A DNA stretch of 9,418 bases. It comes from Erwinia sp. GTDB lineage: Bacteria; Pseudomonadota; Gammaproteobacteria; Enterobacterales; Enterobacteriaceae. Made by a program: the position numbers and the translations under genes. Location: assembly GCA_003512805.1 (NCBI GenBank), contig DOOK01000363.1:558-9975 (forward strand), given 5' to 3'. The notes beneath the pieces were generated by a model, which was not told the origin of the DNA, did no database searches, and saw nothing but the letters and a program-made list of their open reading frames with translations. Shown piece by piece: positions 6,300-9,418 of the stretch (its first letter is position 1; every line of letters begins with the position of its first letter).

Positions 6300-6480
6300 G
6301 AAACATCACGCAGCATCGGATAATTAAGAATTTCCAGCCTTAACAAGAGTAGCGAGAATGCGCTATTTTCAGCGCTGTCCGATAGAGTGCCAGCAGGGAA
6401 CCAGGAGAAGCTATTTAGTGCTATGCCTGAACGGTTATAAAGCGTAAGCGCGTATGAAAACCGCTGTTTTCAGAAAGATC
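6300..6480 (+). other. galP upstream region, no supported gene
   Basis: No gene is convincing here. ATCGGA (6315-6320) and TCCGAT (6378-6383) form an inverted pair enclosing a hairpin GCGCT-ATTTTC-AGCGC (6360-6375), so a structured RNA is possible. A 29-codon ATG frame (6358-6447) lacks a clear ribosome binding site. A degenerate gal-operator-like stretch at 6425-6440 keeps the ACGGTTA core but misses several positions. Confidence 0.25.
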
Positions 6481-6484
6481 TGGT

Positions 6485-6500
6485 GTGTAACCGGTTACAC
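6485..6500. promoter_or_regulatory. Perfect GalR/GalS operator of galP
   Basis: GTGTAACCGGTTACAC is a perfect 16-bp palindrome and satisfies every specified position of the gal operator consensus. It ends three bases before the CRP site. GalR and GalS are repressors released by D-galactose, and galP is a known member of their regulon. Confidence 0.9.
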
Positions 6501-6502
6501 CA

Positions 6503-6518
6503 TGTGATCGCCCGCACA
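6503..6518. promoter_or_regulatory. CRP-cAMP binding site of galP
   Basis: TGTGA-TCGCCC-GCACA matches nine of ten bases of the TGTGA-N6-TCACA consensus. Its centre at 6510.5 is about 41.5 bp before a start near 6552, the class II activation position. This predicts catabolite control of galactose uptake. Confidence 0.82.
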
Positions 6519-6539
6519 GTCTTTCGCGCCGGGTTTTTT

Positions 6540-6552
6540 TAACATTTATAAA
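6540..6552 (+). promoter_or_regulatory. galP -10 region
   Basis: TAACAT (6540-6545, four of six) fits the -10 position dictated by the class II CRP site, with a start near 6552. TATAAA (6547-6552) is a better match but would place CRP at about -48. No separate -35 is needed if CRP fills that role. A run of seven Ts (6534-6540) precedes the hexamer. Confidence 0.5.
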
Positions 6553-6585
6553 AACAATATACAGTACCACTAATATGGAGGCTTC

Positions 6586-7983
6586 ATGCCTGATAATAAG
6601 AAACAGAGCAGAACATCCAACAAGGCGATGACCTTGTTCGTATGTTTACTCGCCGCACTCGCCGGCCTGCTTTTCGGGCTGGATATCGGCGTGATTGCCG
6701 GCGCTTTACCTTTCATTGCGAAAGATTTCAACGTGACTGCCCACCAGCAGGAATGGATCGTCAGTTCAATGATGTTCGGTGCCGCCGTCGGCGCTGTGGG
6801 CAGCGGCTGGATGTCCTCTTACCTCGGTCGTAAAAAAAGCCTGATGATTGGCGCCGTGCTGTTTGTTATCGGCTCTCTGTGGTCAGCCATGTCGGGAAAT
6901 GCGGATATGCTGATTGTGGCACGCGTGCTGCTGGGCCTGGCCGTCGGCGTGGCTTCCTTTACCGCTCCGCTTTACCTGTCTGAAATCGCACCAGAAAAAA
7001 TTCGTGGCAGTATGATCTCCCTGTACCAGCTGATGATTACCATCGGTATTCTGGGCGCTTACCTCTCCGATACGGCGTTCAGCTACACCGGCGAATGGCG
7101 CTGGATGCTGGGCATCATTACTATTCCGGCTGCCCTGCTGCTGTTCGGCGTCTGCTTCCTGCCTAACAGCCCACGCTGGCTGGCGGCGAAAGGTAACTTC
7201 CGCGATGCACAGCGCGTACTGGATCGCCTGCGTGATACCAGCGAGCAGGCAAAGCGCGAGCTGGACGAAATCCGTGAAAGCCTGAAGATCAAGCAGTCCG
7301 GCTGGAATCTGTTTAAAAACAACAGCAATTTCCGTCGTGCGGTCTGGCTGGGTATCCTGCTGCAGGTTATGCAGCAGTTCACCGGCATGAACGTCATCAT
7401 GTACTACGCGCCAAAAATCTTTGAAATTGCTGGCTTTACCAATACCACCGAGCAGATGTGGGGCACCGTTATCGTTGGTCTGATCAACGTACTGGCGACC
7501 TTTATCGCTATCGGCCTGGTGGATCGCTGGGGCCGTAAGCCAACCCTGAAGCTGGGCTTTTTGGTGATGGCCATCGGTATGGGCGTACTGGGTACCATGC
7601 TGCATATCGGCATTCACTCTGCCGGCGCACAGTACTTTGCTATCGCTATGCTGCTGATGTTTATCATTGGTTTTGCGATGAGCGCCGGTCCGCTGATCTG
7701 GGTTCTGTGTTCCGAAATTCAGCCGCTAAAAGGCCGCGATTTTGGTATCACTGTTTCCACGGCAACCAACTGGATTGCCAACATGATCGTTGGGGCAACC
7801 TTCCTGACCATGCTGAATACGCTGGGCAACGCTAATACCTTCTGGGTCTACGCCGGCCTGAATATCATCTTCGTTATTTTGACTATCATGCTGATCCCGG
7901 AAACCAAAAACGTTTCTCTGGAACACATTGAGCGTAACCTGTTAAGCGGCAAAAAGCTGCGCGACATCGGTCAGCGCGACTAA
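6586..7983 (+). CDS. galP: Galactose/proton symporter
   Basis: GalP imports galactose, and also glucose, with a proton across the inner membrane. It is a sugar porter of the major facilitator superfamily. The 465-residue protein (464 in E. coli) has the expected 12-segment pattern. Signatures seen are GRKKS after helix 2 (81-85), [10 protein letters not shown] (132-141), PNSPRW after helix 6 (193-198), [14 protein letters not shown] at the start of helix 7 (from 263), DRWGRKP between helices 8 and 9 (313-319) and PETK after helix 12 (438-441). The hydrophilic central loop lies at about 199-250. The start is supported by GGAGG four bases upstream and by MPDxKKQxR agreement with E. coli. A hairpin terminator follows. 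Control by galactose and cAMP is predicted from the upstream sites. AraE is the nearest alternative, but the high identity and the location favour GalP. Confidence 0.97.
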   Translation: MPDNKKQSRTSNKAMTLFVCLLAALAGLLFGLDIGVIAGALPFIAKDFNVTAHQQEWIVSSMMFGAAVGAVGSGWMSSYLGRKKSLMIGAVLFVIGSLWSAMSGNADMLIVARVLLGLAVGVASFTAPLYLSEIAPEKIRGSMISLYQLMITIGILGAYLSDTAFSYTGEWRWMLGIITIPAALLLFGVCFLPNSPRWLAAKGNFRDAQRVLDRLRDTSEQAKRELDEIRESLKIKQSGWNLFKNNSNFRRAVWLGILLQVMQQFTGMNVIMYYAPKIFEIAGFTNTTEQMWGTVIVGLINVLATFIAIGLVDRWGRKPTLKLGFLVMAIGMGVLGTMLHIGIHSAGAQYFAIAMLLMFIIGFAMSAGPLIWVLCSEIQPLKGRDFGITVSTATNWIANMIVGATFLTMLNTLGNANTFWVYAGLNIIFVILTIMLIPETKNVSLEHIERNLLSGKKLRDIGQRD

Positions 7984-7989
7984 GCATTG

Positions 7990-8014
7990 CTGGCCGGGGT
8001 GACCCGGCCAGTTT
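7990..8014 (+). terminator. galP terminator hairpin
   Basis: CTGGCCGGG (7990-7998), a GTGA tetraloop of the GNRA class, and CCCGGCCAG (8003-8011) form a perfect 9-bp stem. Only TTTCATT follows, so the T tract is short. It begins seven bases after the galP stop codon. Confidence 0.8.
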
Positions 8015-8016
8015 CA

Positions 8017-8046
8017 TTGAATTCCTCCCCTCTCTCGTCGTATCCT
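8017..8046 (+). promoter_or_regulatory. Candidate sprT promoter
   Basis: TTGAAT (8017-8022) and TATCCT (8041-8046) are 18 bp apart, each matching four of six consensus positions. The predicted start is at about 8053-8054, on the sprT ATG itself. Confidence 0.4.
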
Positions 8047-8053
8047 CTACACC

Positions 8054-8566
8054 ATGAAACCCCTCCGAATTCCGATAGCGCTACAGCAGGCTGTAATGCG
8101 CTCGCTGCGTGAAAAACTGCAGCAGGCTAATCAGCACCTTGAGCGTACCTACCCTGAACCAAAACTGGTTTATCAGCAGCGCGGTACGGCTGCAGGCACC
8201 GCCTGGCTGGAAGCCTGGGAAATCCGCCTGAACCCGGTTCTGCTGCTGGAAAATCAGGAGTCTTTTGTCAATGAAGTGGTTCCGCATGAGCTGGCGCATC
8301 TGCTGGTATGGAAACACTTTGGCCACGTAGCGCCACACGGCAAAGAGTGGAAATGGATGATGGAAAGCGTGTTGAATGTGCCCGCCCGACGTACCCACCA
8401 GTTTGCTATCGAATCAGTACGCCGCCGCGCTTTTCCCTATCGCTGTGGCTGCCAGCAGCATCAGCTGACCGTTCGCCGCCATAATCGGGTGACGCGTGGC
8501 GAAAGCGAATATCGCTGCGTTCACTGCGGTGAGAAGCTGCAGCCCGGCACATTTTCCGCTGCGTAA
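8054..8566 (+). CDS. sprT: SprT family zinc metallopeptidase-like protein
   Basis: SprT is a conserved cytoplasmic protein whose domain is shared with eukaryotic Spartan proteases that degrade DNA-protein crosslinks; the bacterial role is poorly defined. The 170-residue product has HELAH at 78-82 (catalytic Glu79) and the downstream APHGKEW with His95 as third zinc ligand. A C-terminal zinc-ribbon-like set follows: C131-x-C133 and C155-x2-C158. It is slightly longer than E. coli SprT (165 as I recall), and the last residues, LQPGTFSAA, differ. The start at 8054 is set by alignment of MKxxRxPIAxQQAVMR. No Shine-Dalgarno sequence is visible in the pyrimidine-rich 30 bases upstream. It lies between galP and endA on the same strand, with its own promoter candidate. 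Confidence 0.93.
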   Translation: MKPLRIPIALQQAVMRSLREKLQQANQHLERTYPEPKLVYQQRGTAAGTAWLEAWEIRLNPVLLLENQESFVNEVVPHELAHLLVWKHFGHVAPHGKEWKWMMESVLNVPARRTHQFAIESVRRRAFPYRCGCQQHQLTVRRHNRVTRGESEYRCVHCGEKLQPGTFSAA

Positions 8567-8581
8567 AAACTGGTACGGCGC

Positions 8582-8629
8582 AAAAAAAATAGCGCTAAAG
8601 CACGGGACGATTTCGTGTTATCTGGCGCT
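8582..8629 (-). terminator. Minus-facing terminator-like hairpin between sprT and endA
   Basis: AGCGC (8591-8595) pairs with GCGCT (8625-8629), and CACG (8601-8604) with CGTG (8614-8617) inside. The eight As at 8582-8589 would be a U tract after the hairpin on the minus strand. No minus-strand gene is present here, so it could stop antisense transcription from endA. In the plus direction the fold lies in the endA upstream region without a U tail. Confidence 0.35.
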
Positions 8630-8671
8630 TCTGCTACTCTCGACGTTTCATTGTCTGACAGAAAATCGAAT

Positions 8672-9376
8672 ATGTTACGCAAAATCATTGGCTGCTTTTC
8701 TTTACTGACCGCCTTCTTTGCCCACGGGTTAAGCCTTAACAATTACCATCAGAATAATTTCGGCCAGGCGAAAGCGTATGCCGCGCAAATCAATGCCGAT
8801 GCGCCTGGTTCTTTCTACTGCGGCTGTAAGATTAACTGGCAGGGAAAGAAAGGCGTGCCTGACCTCGCTTCCTGCGGCTATCAGGTACGTAAAAACGCTA
8901 ACCGCGCTAACCGGATTGAATGGGAACACGTTGTGCCCGCCTGGACCTTTGGCCACCAGCGCCAGTGCTGGCAGGACGGTGGCAGAAAGCAGTGCGCCAA
9001 AGATGCGGGTTATCGCCGTATAGAGTCTGATTTGCATAACCTGCAACCTGCCATCGGTGAGGTTAACGGCGATCGCGGGAACTTCATGTATAGCCAGTGG
9101 AACGGCAGCGAGCATCAGTATGGTCAATGCGAGATGAAAATCGATTTCAAAAATAAGCAGGCTGAACCCCCGGCCCGCGCACGCGGCGCCATCGCTCGTA
9201 CGTGGTTCTATATGCGTGACCAGTACCAAATCGCCATGTCAAACCAGCAGACTCAGCTGATGACGGTCTGGGACAAGCAATATCCGGTCACCGCCTGGGA
9301 GTGCGAGCGTGATAACCGCATCGCAAAAGTTCAGGGCAACCATAACCCTTATGTACAGCGTGCTTGCCAGCGGTAA
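8672..9376 (+). CDS. endA: Endonuclease I, periplasmic DNase
   Basis: EndA is a secreted periplasmic nonspecific endonuclease that cuts double-stranded DNA. The 234-residue product (235 in E. coli) starts with a signal peptide: MLRK, a hydrophobic core [13 protein letters not shown], and likely cleavage around residues 19-21. Family hallmarks follow: [13 protein letters not shown], the beta-beta-alpha-metal nuclease motif EWEHVVPAW with Glu85 and the general-base His86, and HNLQP with EVNGDRGN carrying candidate metal ligands Glu130 and Asn132. The mature part has eight cysteines (50, 52, 68, 99, 108, 153, 211, 232), the number that forms four disulfides in the Vibrio homologue Vvn. I chose ATG 8672 because it begins the signal peptide; an in-frame GTG at 8615 would add 19 polar residues. 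The Shine-Dalgarno sequence is weak. The C-terminus ends ACQR, shorter than in E. coli. Confidence 0.95.
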   Translation: MLRKIIGCFSLLTAFFAHGLSLNNYHQNNFGQAKAYAAQINADAPGSFYCGCKINWQGKKGVPDLASCGYQVRKNANRANRIEWEHVVPAWTFGHQRQCWQDGGRKQCAKDAGYRRIESDLHNLQPAIGEVNGDRGNFMYSQWNGSEHQYGQCEMKIDFKNKQAEPPARARGAIARTWFYMRDQYQIAMSNQQTQLMTVWDKQYPVTAWECERDNRIAKVQGNHNPYVQRACQR

Positions 9377-9418
9377 AATCCGTGGCCTAAACTGAACAAC
9401 ATGTTTTGGCCGCCCTGC
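9377..9418 (+). other. Sequence after endA, truncated by the window
   Basis: GGCCTAAAC and GTTTTGGCC can pair around a ten-base loop (9384-9411) with one T-T mismatch. This may be the start of an endA terminator, but the window ends before any T tract. By synteny with E. coli, rsmE would come next; nothing of it is visible. Confidence 0.25.

Noticed and set aside
6358..6447. 29-codon ORF upstream of galP
   Set aside because: No clear ribosome binding site and no known homologue; length is within chance expectation.
6511..6540. Terminator ahead of galP (CCCG/CGGG with seven Ts)
   Set aside because: The stem is only four base pairs across a long loop and overlaps the CRP site and promoter; the T run is better explained as promoter DNA.
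6883..7617. 244-codon minus-strand open frame
   Set aside because: It is antisense to galP and His/Gln-rich, typical of reverse-frame shadows of membrane protein genes.
8615..8671. GTG at 8615 as the endA start
   Set aside because: It adds 19 polar residues ahead of the signal peptide; ATG 8672 gives the family length.
1..9418. Mobile elements, CRISPR arrays, tRNA or rRNA genes
   Set aside because: I found no transposase, no terminal inverted repeats with target duplications, no regularly spaced repeats, and no tRNA or rRNA sequence on either strand.

Overview
This is a chromosomal housekeeping window from an enterobacterium (order Enterobacterales). The gene order tktA < loiP > < speB < speA (with a yqgB-like leader ORF) > metK > galP > sprT > endA is the order I know from Escherichia coli, and most proteins can be followed residue by residue against their E. 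coli counterparts. Divergence is clear in LoiP, the EndA signal peptide, the SprT C-terminus and all intergenic DNA. This points to a relative outside the Escherichia/Salmonella core; Erwiniaceae (Erwinia or Pantoea type) is my best guess, but it is inference. I see no insertion sequence, prophage, tRNA, CRISPR array or recent foreign DNA.

Region 1 (1-1260): the 5' end of tktA runs off the left edge on the minus strand. It diverges from loiP, an outer-membrane lipoprotein metalloprotease. The 273-bp gap between them holds a tktA promoter candidate, two identical 8-bp palindromes exactly 22 bp apart, and a terminator-like hairpin just before the loiP start. loiP and speB converge on a shared bidirectional hairpin terminator.

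Region 2 (1262-4441, minus strand): speA and speB make putrescine from arginine by way of agmatine. A terminator with an eight-T run lies between them, so speB probably has some independent expression. speA carries a second start codon (Met27) with a near-perfect Shine-Dalgarno sequence, and is preceded by a short YqgB-like ORF that overlaps its start.

Region 3 (4442-6217): about 400 bp with no convincing gene leads to metK, the S-adenosylmethionine synthase. Its promoter is followed by six in-register 8-bp MetJ boxes and a 27-codon upstream ORF whose stop lies in the metK Shine-Dalgarno region. SAM is the corepressor of MetJ, giving direct feedback. SAM also feeds spermidine synthesis from the putrescine made by SpeA and SpeB.

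Region 4 (6218-7983): galP, a galactose/proton symporter, has a textbook control region: a perfect GalR/GalS operator palindrome next to a CRP site, and a second operator-like palindrome 204 bp upstream that would permit looping.

Region 5 (7984-9418): sprT, a SprT-family zinc metallopeptidase-like protein with no visible Shine-Dalgarno sequence, and endA, the periplasmic endonuclease I. The window ends just after endA.

Nothing here looks like a wholly new system. The interest is in regulatory architecture: the dual speA start, the overlapping yqgB-like ORF, the paired palindromes at tktA/loiP, the hairpin ahead of loiP, the apparently leaderless sprT and the minus-facing terminator between sprT and endA.
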